A stretch of DNA of 55,385 nt. Origin: an uncultured Synechococcales cyanobacterium (GTDB lineage Bacteria > Cyanobacteriota > Cyanobacteriia > Thermosynechococcales > Thermosynechococcaceae). Where the stretch lies: NCBI GenBank assembly GCA_902806435.1, contig CADCWO010000126.1, forward strand, positions 1 to 55,385, given 5' to 3'. Below, in pieces: positions 36,648 to 45,542 of the stretch. The notes beneath the pieces are model-generated. The model saw only the letters and a program-made list of their open reading frames with translations, did no database searches and was not told where the DNA came from. Numbering within the stretch: the stretch's first letter is position 1; every line of letters begins with the position of its first letter. The position numbers and the translations under genes were made by a program.

Positions 36648-36676
36648 GCATTTAAGCCCTGTGTGTTTAATGGTCA

Positions 36677-38560
36677 TTGGATTTGAGCCAGTTTCGTGAC
36701 TTTCAACCCTTAGCGGCGATCGCCACCACGCCAGACGGCGCAGCAAAACTCCAACTAGTGTGCGAACTGTGTGGTGCGACGCTTTGGTTGCCGGAAACAC
36801 TCGCCCCCGTCCCAGGGGCCCAATTTTATACCGGTTCGCTGAAAGCCCACCTAACAACAGTTTGGCCCCAGTACAAAGGTTTCATTTTTTGTCTGGCGGC
36901 GGGGGCTGTCGTGCGTATCATTGCCCCGCTTTTAACTCATAAGTCCCATGATCCAGCAGTTGTTGTGATTGATGCGGCAGCCAATTTTGCCATCAGTTTA
37001 TGTAGTGGGCATCAGGGTGGGGCTGATCGCTTAGCACAGCTAATCGCGCACGAGGTAGGAGCCTTGCCAGTGGTTACTGGTGCTGCTAACGCTTCCGGGC
37101 TGCCTGCTCTAGACACCCTAGGGCTTCCCTTCGGTTGGCGACGGGGAGCAGGTGATTGGAATGGTGTCAGCGGGCTGTTGGCTCGCCGCCAACCTGTAGG
37201 GGTGATTCAAACTGCTGGTTCAACTTTGTGGCAGGCTCACCTGCCAGAGGATCATCCGCTTCAATTTACGACTGAGTCCTCAGCATCGACAGCCCCTACC
37301 TCGGCAACGATTTGGATTACTGCCACTGCGAAACTGCTACCTACAGCTACACCATTAGTTCAGTGGCACCCCAGGGTGTTGTGGATTGGCATTGGTTGCG
37401 AACGGGGTACCTCGCGGCAGTTAATTGAATCAGGCATTCGGCAGGTTTGCCAAACACACCAATTGGCCTGGGATGCGATCGCTGGGATTGCCACTATAGA
37501 TCTGAAAGCCGATGAACTAGGGCTAGTAGAGCTTTGCCAGGCCTATGAATGGCCATTACGCTGCTTCCCGGCTAGCCTACTTCAATCCATTGCTGTTCCC
37601 CATCCTTCCCCAGTGGTTGCTGCTGAGGTCGGAACACCCAGCGTAGCAGAAGCAGCTGCCCTTCAAGCCATTTCAGCATTTCAAGCTTCAAGTGCCGATT
37701 GCCAAGGGCTCCACAATTCCTTACTGGTGCCTAAACAAATTTTTCGGGTAGCCGGGCAGCTGGGGGCGGTAACAATCGCTGTGGCGCAAGCCGAGCAGGA
37801 GTTCACGGGCCGCACGGGACATCTATGGCTAGTGGGCACGGGGCCAGGGCAGCTAGATCAGATGACGCCTGCAGCTCAAACTGCTATCTGTCAAGCAGAC
37901 GTTGTGATCGGCTACGGTCTCTACATTGACCTGTTACAGCCATTGCTGCGACCGGGCCAGATCGTCGAGCGCTGGGCGATTACCCAGGAACGTCAACGAG
38001 CAGAACGCGCAATCACCTTAGCTCAATGGGGGTTAAATGTCGCAGTCGTCTCCTCCGGTGACGCTGGTATTTACGGCATGGCAGGACTCGTTTTAGAAGA
38101 ACTGCAAGCCCAGGATTGGGATGGCAAGACGCCGGAGGTGCAGGTTTTTCCTGGAATCACGGCACTACAAGCGGCGGCCTCCCGCGTCGGAACACCTTTG
38201 ATGCATGACTTTTGTGCGATCAGTCTTAGTACTTTGCTCACTCCCTGGGCCGTGATTGAAAAGCGGTTAGTTGCCGCCGCCCAGGCAGATTTTGTTACCG
38301 CATTGTACAACCCGCGATCGCAAACTCGCCTAGAGCAGCTTGTCAAAGCTCAGGAGATTTTTTTGCAGTACCGGCAACCGGATACGCCAGTGGCAATCGT
38401 CCGCTCTGCCTATCGATCAGATGAGCAAACCACGCTGACAACCCTAGCTCAGTTGCAGCAGGCGGATGTCGATATGCTGACCACAGTCTTAATTGGCAAT
38501 CAAAGTACTCGTGTCTACGCGGATTGGATGGTAACGCCACGCGGCTACTTTAAGCAATAA
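36677..38560 (+). CDS. cobJ: CbiG-CobJ fusion: cobalamin biosynthesis protein / precorrin-3B C17-methyltransferase
   Basis: 627-residue fusion for corrin-ring contraction in cobalamin synthesis. Residues about 1-340 are CbiG-like (SGHQGGADRLAQLIAHEVGALPVVTGA, then WIGIGCERGTSRQLIESGI), the part that opens the delta-lactone. Residues about 380-627 are a CobJ/CbiH methyltransferase (LVGTGPGQLDQMTPAAQTAICQADVVIGYGLYIDLL, VSSGDAGIYGMAG, DFCAISLSTLLTPW, YNPRSQTR), using SAM to methylate C17. The start codon is TTG at 36677; no better ATG is in frame. The fusion order is common in cyanobacteria. No B12 riboswitch was seen. Confidence 0.92.
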   Translation: MDLSQFRDFQPLAAIATTPDGAAKLQLVCELCGATLWLPETLAPVPGAQFYTGSLKAHLTTVWPQYKGFIFCLAAGAVVRIIAPLLTHKSHDPAVVVIDAAANFAISLCSGHQGGADRLAQLIAHEVGALPVVTGAANASGLPALDTLGLPFGWRRGAGDWNGVSGLLARRQPVGVIQTAGSTLWQAHLPEDHPLQFTTESSASTAPTSATIWITATAKLLPTATPLVQWHPRVLWIGIGCERGTSRQLIESGIRQVCQTHQLAWDAIAGIATIDLKADELGLVELCQAYEWPLRCFPASLLQSIAVPHPSPVVAAEVGTPSVAEAAALQAISAFQASSADCQGLHNSLLVPKQIFRVAGQLGAVTIAVAQAEQEFTGRTGHLWLVGTGPGQLDQMTPAAQTAICQADVVIGYGLYIDLLQPLLRPGQIVERWAITQERQRAERAITLAQWGLNVAVVSSGDAGIYGMAGLVLEELQAQDWDGKTPEVQVFPGITALQAAASRVGTPLMHDFCAISLSTLLTPWAVIEKRLVAAAQADFVTALYNPRSQTRLEQLVKAQEIFLQYRQPDTPVAIVRSAYRSDEQTTLTTLAQLQQADVDMLTTVLIGNQSTRVYADWMVTPRGYFKQ

Positions 38561-38670
38561 AATTCTAAAAATTAGCCATAACCGAACCGGATAGATTCTA
38601 CGTGACATCATCCCTACCTCTATCGAGAGTATGGGTTGAGCCTGGGTACAGATTGTTAGTATGAATCTAA

Positions 38671-41148
38671 TTGCCTATATCCTTGCAATTCCAATTGTCT
38701 TTAATTCAATCTAAAACGCTGGAGCTGCTGGAGTGGCCACGCCTCTGCCAGCATTTATCTACATTTGCTGCGACAAAGCTGGGAGCCGTTGCTGCCCGTC
38801 AGCTTAAGTTGCCCGCTAGTCTTACTGGAAGCCAGGAGTTACTCCAACAGACCCAGGAAGTCTATGCCTTGGAGAACCGTGCCTCTGCTGGGTTATCCTT
38901 TGCTGGAATTCATGACATTGGTACCGCATTGGAGCGGGTGGCACGGCAAGGCGTCTTAAGCGGGGAAGAACTGTTGGCGATCGCCACCACCTTGGCCGGG
39001 GCAAGACAGTTGCGGCGGGTGATTGATCGCCAACCTGATTTAGCTGTCCTGAATCAACTGGTGACAGAACTGCGCACTTACCCAGACCTAGAGCAGGAGA
39101 TCCGTCGCTGTATTGACGAGCGGGGTAAGGTAGCAGATCAGGCTAGCTCTAAGTTGGCCAATATCCGCAGCCAGCAGCACCAAGTCCGAGAGCAGGTATA
39201 CCAGATTCTCCATGGGATTCTGCAACGCAAAGCCAGTGCTGTCCAGGAGCATCTAATTACCCAACGAAGCGATCGCTTTGTAATTCCCGTCAAAGCGGCC
39301 CAGAAGGAGGCAATTTCCGGTATTGTGCATGACACCTCGACGACTGGTGCCACGCTGTATATTGAACCCCAGCCGACAATTAACCTGAACAACCAGTTAC
39401 GGCAACTGTTGCGCCAAGAGCAAGTGGAAGTCGAAGTTATCTGTCGAGGTCTAAGTGAGCAAGTAGCCGAAGTGCAGCCTGACCTGGAGCAGTTACTGGC
39501 AATTGTCACAACGCTTGATCTGGCAACTGCCCGGGCCCGTTATAGTTTTTGGCTTGGAGGCAATTTGCCTCGATTTATAGAGCGGCGCGAAGTCTGCCGG
39601 GATGAATCCTCATCCGGTGAGCTTCGCCAGCAAGGGGAAACAGTTACTTTAAGGCAACTGCGTCATCCTTTACTGGTCTGGCAACAACAACACGAGCAAG
39701 GCGCTCCCGTCGTTCCTATTGATCTATTCATTCAACCCCAGATCCGTGTGGTAGCGATTACTGGTCCCAATACTGGCGGCAAAACGGTGGCGTTGAAAAC
39801 CCTGGGTTTAGCCGCTTTAATGGCAAAAGTTGGCTTGTTTGTGCCAGCTCGAGAACCGGTAGAACTGCCCTGGTTTGATCAGGTGCTAGCTGATATTGGC
39901 GATGAGCAATCCATAGAGCAAAGCCTTTCCACTTTTTCAAGTCACATCCAGCGCATCCGGCAAATCCTAGACAGCTTGAGTGAGCAATCTTTGGTGTTAT
40001 TGGATGAAGTCGGAGCAGGGACTGACCCCTCTGAGGGCACTGCTCTAGCGATCGCACTGTTGCAGTACCTGGCAGATCATGCCCAACTGACGGTCGCCAG
40101 CACCCACTTTGGTGAACTCAAAGCCTTGAAGTATCGTGATCCCCGGTTTGAAAATGCTTCAGTGGAATTTGATGAACAGACCCTGGCTCCTACCTACCGT
40201 CTACTGTGGGGGATTCCCGGTCGCTCCAACGCCTTAGCGATCGCCCGCCGTCTGGGCTTGAAACCAGAAATTCTCGACACTGCTGGAGCTTACAGTAACA
40301 AAGCGACAGCAGAAATGGATCAAGTGATTAGTGGCTTAGAAGCTCAACGTCGCCAGCAAGAAACCAAAGCTCAAGCTGCTGCGCAGTTGCTGGCTAGCAC
40401 AGAACAGTTGCATCAGCAAATAGCAGCAAAAGCCAGTAGCTTGCAAGCTCAGGAACGGGAGCTGCGCCAACAACAGGCACAATCTGTTCAACAGGCAATC
40501 AACCAGGCCAAGCGAGAAGTGGCGCGAGTGATTCGGGAGCTACAGCAAGGGCCGGCTACCGCGCAACATGCCCAGCAAGCAACCGAGTCCTTGAACGCGA
40601 TCGCGGCGCAGCACCTGCCCCAGACAGCAGCTAAACCATTGCAGTCTGGGTTTCGGCCCCAGATAGGAAATCGCGTGCGTATACCCCGCCTCGGTCAAAC
40701 TGCAGAAGTGCTCAGTGGACCGAATGAAAATGGTGACTTAACGGTCCGGTTTGGGTTGATGAAGCTGACGGTCAACTTGGCAGAGATTGAATCGCTACAG
40801 GGGGAAAAAGCGATGATTATGTCAACTCCTCCTGCTACCAGCCAGGTGACCCCGCGAGTCGAAAAATCTGAGCCGGTCCCCAACTCAAAACCAGTGGCAC
40901 CAACGATTCGCACCTCACAAAATACTTTAGATTTGCGTGGCAGCCGGGTAGCAGATGCGGAAATAGCCCTAGAGCGGCTGCTGGCTGGGCACCAGGGCCC
41001 TCTATGGATTATTCATGGTCATGGTACGGGTAAGCTGCGGCAAGGTATCCAAGCTTACTTGGCGCAACATCCACGGGTAAAGCATTACGAGTTGGCGGAT
41101 CAGGCTAATGGAGGTTCGGGGGTGACGGTAGCAGCTGTGGAGGAGTGA
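38671..41148 (+). CDS. mutS2: Endonuclease MutS2
   Basis: MutS-family ATPase with a C-terminal Smr nuclease domain; roles described for the family are suppression of recombination and rescue of collided ribosomes. 825 residues. Seen: N-terminal TLELLEWPRLCQHLSTFAATKLG, helical clamp, Walker A GPNTGGKT (about 366), Walker B LLDEVGAGTDPSEGTAL (about 445), STHFGELK, a long coiled-coil lever (about 550-660) and the Smr domain (about 750-825: LDLRGSRVADAEIALERLL, IIHGHGTGKLRQGI). Translation seems to start at TTG 38671; a nearby ATG (38661) is out of frame. Confidence 0.95.
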   Translation: MPISLQFQLSLIQSKTLELLEWPRLCQHLSTFAATKLGAVAARQLKLPASLTGSQELLQQTQEVYALENRASAGLSFAGIHDIGTALERVARQGVLSGEELLAIATTLAGARQLRRVIDRQPDLAVLNQLVTELRTYPDLEQEIRRCIDERGKVADQASSKLANIRSQQHQVREQVYQILHGILQRKASAVQEHLITQRSDRFVIPVKAAQKEAISGIVHDTSTTGATLYIEPQPTINLNNQLRQLLRQEQVEVEVICRGLSEQVAEVQPDLEQLLAIVTTLDLATARARYSFWLGGNLPRFIERREVCRDESSSGELRQQGETVTLRQLRHPLLVWQQQHEQGAPVVPIDLFIQPQIRVVAITGPNTGGKTVALKTLGLAALMAKVGLFVPAREPVELPWFDQVLADIGDEQSIEQSLSTFSSHIQRIRQILDSLSEQSLVLLDEVGAGTDPSEGTALAIALLQYLADHAQLTVASTHFGELKALKYRDPRFENASVEFDEQTLAPTYRLLWGIPGRSNALAIARRLGLKPEILDTAGAYSNKATAEMDQVISGLEAQRRQQETKAQAAAQLLASTEQLHQQIAAKASSLQAQERELRQQQAQSVQQAINQAKREVARVIRELQQGPATAQHAQQATESLNAIAAQHLPQTAAKPLQSGFRPQIGNRVRIPRLGQTAEVLSGPNENGDLTVRFGLMKLTVNLAEIESLQGEKAMIMSTPPATSQVTPRVEKSEPVPNSKPVAPTIRTSQNTLDLRGSRVADAEIALERLLAGHQGPLWIIHGHGTGKLRQGIQAYLAQHPRVKHYELADQANGGSGVTVAAVEE

Positions 41149-41347
41149 GCTGGGCGCCCTGAGGAGGATAAACTAGAAGATAAGCTGCTCCGCCCAGATT
41201 CTTCACAAACGCGAAAGCTGAAATTATTTACCAGGGAGGTATTTGCTACAGGCAAAATCTGTAGCTTGAGAAACGATTAGCTCAGCCTTTAAGCGTTCAT
41301 TTTTGCTCAGCACTCATCGCAGCTTGTCCTAATTGCCCACCGCCAAG

Positions 41348-41941
41348 ATGTATCCCAGCGCCAACCTAAACCCATCTCACCGGGCAACTACTATTCCTAT
41401 CGCGATCCAACCGGATTCGCTTCAGTTGGATAACATCAAAACCCATCTGGATCTTGTGTTGCTGGCCCTGGAGGCATTACTTGGTAGCGGTTCAGAAGCA
41501 CTGCTGCAAGCGGCAAGCGATCTTAACCTGGCAGATCAATTGGGAGACCGGGTCACCCTCTGGCGGCTGCGCCAATCGAATCCCCTACGCAAGGGTACGA
41601 GTGGACGCAAAAAGCTAGATGTGGAAGAGGCGCGATCGCTGGTTTTAATTAGTTGTCACGTCGCAAAACAGCACCAAGAACTGATCCGGCGGGCGGTTGT
41701 CCTCCTGGAGCAGTTAACAGCAGAAAATCGCCAGCCCCATGAAGCAGCGCTACTAGGAGATTATTTAGATAGGTTCACGAATACTTACCAAGAACGAATG
41801 GTTACGGATTCAAAAACCTCCCTAGCGTTAACGCACCTAGCCTTCAAACTCCTGGTTGACCTACTGTTCTACAGCAGCCCTAACGGTCCTCGCCGTCTCT
41901 GGCTAGCTCTTATTGAGCGATCAATGCATCCGAAAGCCTGA
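41348..41941 (+). CDS. DUF3038 domain protein
   Basis: About 197 residues: LDNIKTHLDLVLLALEALLGSGSEALLQAA, LWRLRQSNPLRK and DVEEARSLVLISCHVAKQHQELIRRAV match the cyanobacterial DUF3038 family; mainly helical, cytoplasmic. Start taken at ATG 41348; a TTG five codons earlier (41333) is an alternative. It is followed after 71 bp by a DUF4335 gene. These two families are usual neighbours in cyanobacteria, so they probably act together. Function unknown. Confidence 0.87.
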   Translation: MYPSANLNPSHRATTIPIAIQPDSLQLDNIKTHLDLVLLALEALLGSGSEALLQAASDLNLADQLGDRVTLWRLRQSNPLRKGTSGRKKLDVEEARSLVLISCHVAKQHQELIRRAVVLLEQLTAENRQPHEAALLGDYLDRFTNTYQERMVTDSKTSLALTHLAFKLLVDLLFYSSPNGPRRLWLALIERSMHPKA

Positions 41942-42012
41942 TGCCAGGATTAGCTTAAGAACTTAACTATTATTCCGCTGCAACTTGCCCAGGATTACAA
42001 AATTGTTGGATT

Positions 42013-43323
42013 ATGATCCTCTCTAATTCACTTTTCCGCCGTTATACCCCTCCAACTTGCACCCTGGAAATTACGGCCCAGACTTCACCCCTGTCCCGTT
42101 GGGCAGGTCAATCTCGATTCAATCAGCTCCAGTTCCAGTTGCGCTTTGAAGATCCCCGACGATTGCAGGAGCAAATAGTGGAAATTAGTGGCGATCGCGC
42201 TCAGCTAGAAGCCTTAGAAGCAGCTGTTGAGTCCTACATCCAGCAGTTGCTTAGTCAAGTATCTATTCCTGGCACTGGGGATTTGGTCACCGAACCAACC
42301 CCCGGGGAACAAGGGGACCACCAGCAGGGCATAGTGGCAATTCCTACACCTGACCTGCAAACTATTCACCTTCGCCCTAATGGACTGCTATCCCACGATC
42401 TATTCTTCGGTTCCTTAGCAACGAATGTATCTGGTCCTGTGATAAATCTCAGTGCTTCCAGCTTATTTGATCTAGCCACTGCTTTGGAGGAAGCCACAGT
42501 CGAGACAACAGCTGCTACCCTACCATCTGACAAATCTCAATGGTCAGGCTTGATGCGCTCTTCTCCGCTCTGGACGCGTGTTGCCGCAGGTGCCGCCGTG
42601 TTTGTGGGCATAACTCTTGCAGCTGTGCAGTTAAGTAACAAATCAGGGTCAAATTCCACCAGTGATGTACCACTGATCAGCCAGAGTACCGAACCGCCCC
42701 CAGTTTCACCTCTACCACTACCGGGAACTTCAACATTACCGCCCTTTGAAAGTTTGCCGGTGGTCCCCCTGCCATCATCTTTACCGCAAGTAGGCTCTAC
42801 CACACCACCAATCTCAGCAACACCATCCCCTCCCAAGCCAGCACCACAGCCACAAAAACCTGCTACTCCTAAGCTTATCCAGCAACCCAAGCAACCTGTT
42901 GCCGTCCAACCTAAAGTTACTGCTAGTCCTCTACCTTTGCCAGACGTGCCAGATTTAGAAACCTCTCCAACCGCAGCACCTCCCGCTGCTAGTCAAGATA
43001 ATACTACAAGTACTACCCTTACCCAACCTGCTAACGAAACTGCTTTCGACACTGTTCCCCAAGTTGCAGAAGCTCGCAGCTTCTTTCAAGAACGATGGCA
43101 GGCACCACCAACACTTAAGCAAACCTTGGAATATACCCTGACCTTGAACCCAAATGGGTCAGTTCAACAAATAATGCCTCTAAATCAAGCCGCCAGGACT
43201 TATTTAGATCGTACGCCTATTCCGTTAAGAGGTGAGCCTTTAGTTTCGCCAATCGAAGGAGGTAGCCTGAAAATTAGACTCGTGTTGGGGCCAGATGGCA
43301 GCGTTAAGACATTTCCCCAATAG
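42013..43323 (+). CDS. DUF4335 domain membrane protein
   Basis: 436 residues. The N-terminal LFRRYTPPTCTLEITAQTSPLSRW...LQFQLRFEDPRRLQEQIVEISGDRAQLEALEAAVESYIQQLL is the DUF4335 signature. One transmembrane helix lies at about 195-212 (VAAGAAVFVGITLAAVQL). It is followed by a long Pro/Ser/Thr-rich linker (about 220-340) and a small C-terminal domain (ARSFFQERWQAPPTLKQTLEYTLTLNPNGSVQQIMPL) resembling the energy-transducing TonB-like C-terminal fold. The layout implies a cytoplasmic domain connected across the membrane to a periplasmic or lumenal one. Pairs with the DUF3038 gene upstream. Confidence 0.87.
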   Translation: MILSNSLFRRYTPPTCTLEITAQTSPLSRWAGQSRFNQLQFQLRFEDPRRLQEQIVEISGDRAQLEALEAAVESYIQQLLSQVSIPGTGDLVTEPTPGEQGDHQQGIVAIPTPDLQTIHLRPNGLLSHDLFFGSLATNVSGPVINLSASSLFDLATALEEATVETTAATLPSDKSQWSGLMRSSPLWTRVAAGAAVFVGITLAAVQLSNKSGSNSTSDVPLISQSTEPPPVSPLPLPGTSTLPPFESLPVVPLPSSLPQVGSTTPPISATPSPPKPAPQPQKPATPKLIQQPKQPVAVQPKVTASPLPLPDVPDLETSPTAAPPAASQDNTTSTTLTQPANETAFDTVPQVAEARSFFQERWQAPPTLKQTLEYTLTLNPNGSVQQIMPLNQAARTYLDRTPIPLRGEPLVSPIEGGSLKIRLVLGPDGSVKTFPQ

Positions 43324-43344
43324 GCATTACAAGCTGATATAACT

Positions 43345-44160
43345 TCATCCCCCCATTTTCCCTTGACCTGCTAGGGGATTGACTTGGTCTATTAAGCAAC
43401 CATTTTTCCATAACTGCCAATCACTGCCAGTGTCGTGTGCCAGAGTTGTTCTACTGAGCTCTGTTCCACTTATGTTCGTATGAGCCAGATCTGTATTGAT
43501 CAGGTTCGCCTGAAATAGATATGCCTGACTTAAATTTGCATAGCTCAAATTTGCATCACTTAAGTCTGCGCCACTCAGATTGACCTTGATTAAAATCGCC
43601 ATAGTCAGGTTAGCCGCGCTTAATGTTGCATATTTAAAGTTGGCTGTATTGAGGTCGGCTTGTTTGAGGTTTGTCTGAATCAGAATGGCTTTAGTCAAGT
43701 TTGCACGGACCATGTACGCTTTGCGAAGGTCTGCTTGACTCAAGATTGCCATAGTTAAGTTTGCCCCACCGAGATCAGCTTCCTGCAAATTTGCTCCGCT
43801 TAGGTCAGCCCTATGGAGGTCTGCACCGTAAAGGTTTGTGCTATAGAGATTTGTTTTGATCAAGGTGGCGTTAGTTAAAATTGCTTCTTGCAAAACGGCT
43901 CGATTCAGCTCTGCCCCATTTAGGGTTGCATCACTGAGGTCTGCGGCAGTGAGGTTAAGCCCCGTTAAGCAAGCCCCACTAAGATTGGCCCCTCGCAAAT
44001 TTGCCCGACTCAAATCCGCGCCCCGCAAATCTACTTGGCGTAGGTCAATCCGGCTCAAGTTTGCTCCCCGCAAGTTGACCTTACGGAAATCCCGTTCTTC
44101 TGCTGCATACTGCTCAAGGAATTTTTCAGCGTTCATAGGTTGTGTAATATCAAGTGCCAC
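43345..44160 (-). CDS. Pentapeptide-repeat protein
   Basis: 271 residues. From residue about 25 to 235 the protein is an almost continuous A(D/N)LXX array (LRGANLSRIDLRQVDLRGADLSRANLRGANL...), which folds as a right-handed quadrilateral beta-helix of about 10 turns. A short charged N terminus precedes it and a non-repeat tail with WQLWKNGCLIDQ follows. The array is interrupted by hydrophobic ILT/ILI variants in the middle. Function unknown; very common in cyanobacteria. Converges on the DUF4335 gene, 21 bp apart. Confidence 0.92.
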   Translation of the reverse strand: MALDITQPMNAEKFLEQYAAEERDFRKVNLRGANLSRIDLRQVDLRGADLSRANLRGANLSGACLTGLNLTAADLSDATLNGAELNRAVLQEAILTNATLIKTNLYSTNLYGADLHRADLSGANLQEADLGGANLTMAILSQADLRKAYMVRANLTKAILIQTNLKQADLNTANFKYATLSAANLTMAILIKVNLSGADLSDANLSYANLSQAYLFQANLINTDLAHTNISGTELSRTTLAHDTGSDWQLWKNGCLIDQVNPLAGQGKMGG

Positions 44161-45080
44161 CCCCCAAGAAAGCAGTTGGTACCCGGGTTATCCCCCGGCA
44201 ACCGATCCTGTACCCATGCTGCAAGTAGTTAAAGGTTATACGCTGCTCTGGCAACGATAAAAGAGCGGGAAAGGTATTTGTAATACCTCACCCCCAGCTT
44301 TGGTATTGAAGACGTATAGAAACTCCTGGCTAGTTCCAATTGAAAGCGAAGTCATAAGGTGAACCACTCGTCAGAAACAACGACTGGCCTAGCTTAAGCT
44401 AGTTGCAAACTATTGCTAATCACTTATGCCCACTAAATTAATTTTATCAGCAACCTCTATCACACCTTAAGCTGACGAAAGCTTTTGTTTGTTCAGCCAA
44501 CAATGCTCAATCTAGGGGGTGCATGATACTGTCCTCGATACTTTACTCGCTTAGCCTACATTTGACAGTAAAGTCAAGAATCTTTGATTTTTTGAATTTT
44601 GCTAATTTTTATCTGGAACTTTGCTTTTCCACAGGTATTCCCCAGGGTTTCCCCAACTACTGCCAAGGTTTTCCACAGAAACAGAAAGGTTTTCCACAGG
44701 CAACCACGCTTAGATCAGGGTTCGCCACCCTTTTGGGGATGTTCAGATTATGGAGAGATTTTTCTCAGAAAAGCAAGCGATATATAAAGTTATATGTACA
44801 GAATGACTCTAAACCGGCTAAATTCTTCATATAAAATTATTTTGTCGCGATGTATGTAAAGAATTGTAAAATCACGTCTATTGACAACCCTACCCCTAGG
44901 TAGCGCACAATGATGCGACCTACTTAAATAAAGTGCGCTCTAATTTCAGCTCACCCTTGAAAAGGTAGCCAGTGGTGGTAGCTGTTATCGAGTTGGCGCT
45001 GAGCTTTGCTGTATTGAGTTCAGGTTGTTTGAAGTGCAACCTTAAAAAACTTTTTAACGTCATCCCAAGGAAAAAAATCA
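44161..45080. other. Divergent intergenic region; candidate replication origin
   Basis: 920 bp between divergent genes, with no convincing ORF. It contains a cluster of DnaA-box-like motifs at 44625-44698 and, just to the right (about 44765-44890), a very AT-rich stretch with TATATAAAGTTATAT and long A/T runs that could serve as an unwinding element. The left part (44161-44520) shows nothing recognisable. Confidence 0.5.
44625..44698 (+). promoter_or_regulatory. Cluster of DnaA boxes
   Basis: Three exact copies of TTTTCCACA, the DnaA-box form common in cyanobacteria, at 44625-44633, 44669-44677 and 44690-44698, all in the same orientation. Between them are two degenerate forms, TATTCCCCA (44636) and GTTTCCCCA (44647). 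Start-to-start spacings are 11, 11, 22 and 21 bp, that is whole helical turns, which would place bound DnaA on one face. This fits an oriC, or else a DnaA-regulated promoter. Confidence 0.65.
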
Positions 45081-45278
45081 ATGAATGCAACCATTAGTAT
45101 CCTGGCTGAGATTCCGGAAGACCTGCATGAAACCTTGAAAGGATATTTGGAATCGCATCCAGACTGGGACCAAGACCGAGTATTCTCGGCTGCTTTGTCT
45201 CTATTTTTGATCCAAAATGGCGAATGCGATCGCCGCGCCGCCCGCGTATATCTCAACACCTTATTCCAGCAGTCCTGA
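45081..45278 (+). CDS. DUF2811 family small protein
   Basis: 65 residues: MNATISILAEIPEDLHETLKGYLESHPDWDQDRVFSAALSLFLIQNG...RAARVYLNTLF. This matches the DUF2811 family of cyanobacteria, whose helix pattern is like ribbon-helix-helix-type regulators, but no function is shown. Complete. It is the first gene to the right of the candidate origin. Confidence 0.82.
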   Translation: MNATISILAEIPEDLHETLKGYLESHPDWDQDRVFSAALSLFLIQNGECDRRAARVYLNTLFQQS

Positions 45279-45379
45279 TCATTACCTTGAACCACTTCAC
45301 TAGATTTGCTTGAGATTGCGCGTAGTTACTGTGATAGGAGGTTGTAGCAGGATAAAACCAAAGTTTTTACTCTGCTGAA

Positions 45380-45490
45380 GGCTTGCGCCTTAAATCACCT
45401 GCCTAACTATTGAGCATGTGCCAGTTCGTAGCTCAGCAGTTCTGCTGTAGGCTTTGCCCCGTCGTAGGTATAAAGGTTTAAGCGCAAGCC
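45380..45490 (+). ncRNA. Candidate structured RNA
   Basis: GGCTTGCGCCTTAAA (45380-45394) and TTTAAGCGCAAGCC (45477-45490) pair over 14 bp with one bulged C. They enclose a smaller palindrome CAGCAGTTCTGCTG near 45434-45447. On the plus strand a TTTTT run follows at about 45496. The arrangement looks like a branched RNA ending at a terminator, downstream of DUF2811 and before the convergent permease stop. No family recognised. Confidence 0.35.
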
Positions 45491-45542
45491 AAGACGTTTT
45501 TGCACTATCGCAAGGCCGCGTTGATTTAAGAACTGACCTGTG

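Noticed and set aside
36648..36676. Possible cobalamin riboswitch before the CbiG-CobJ gene
   Set aside because: The gap is only 29 bp and no B12-box sequence is present.
41150..41197. CTGGGCG/CGCCCAG inverted repeat after mutS2
   Set aside because: Only 7 bp with a 34-base loop and no T-run; too weak to call.
43856..44260. 134-codon plus-strand frame opposite the pentapeptide-repeat gene
   Set aside because: It is a shadow of the repeat array; the periodic RSA/RKS sequence is the complement of ADLxx codons.
44523..44834. 103-codon plus-strand frame in the candidate origin
   Set aside because: It runs straight through the DnaA boxes and AT-rich DNA and its peptide has no motif.
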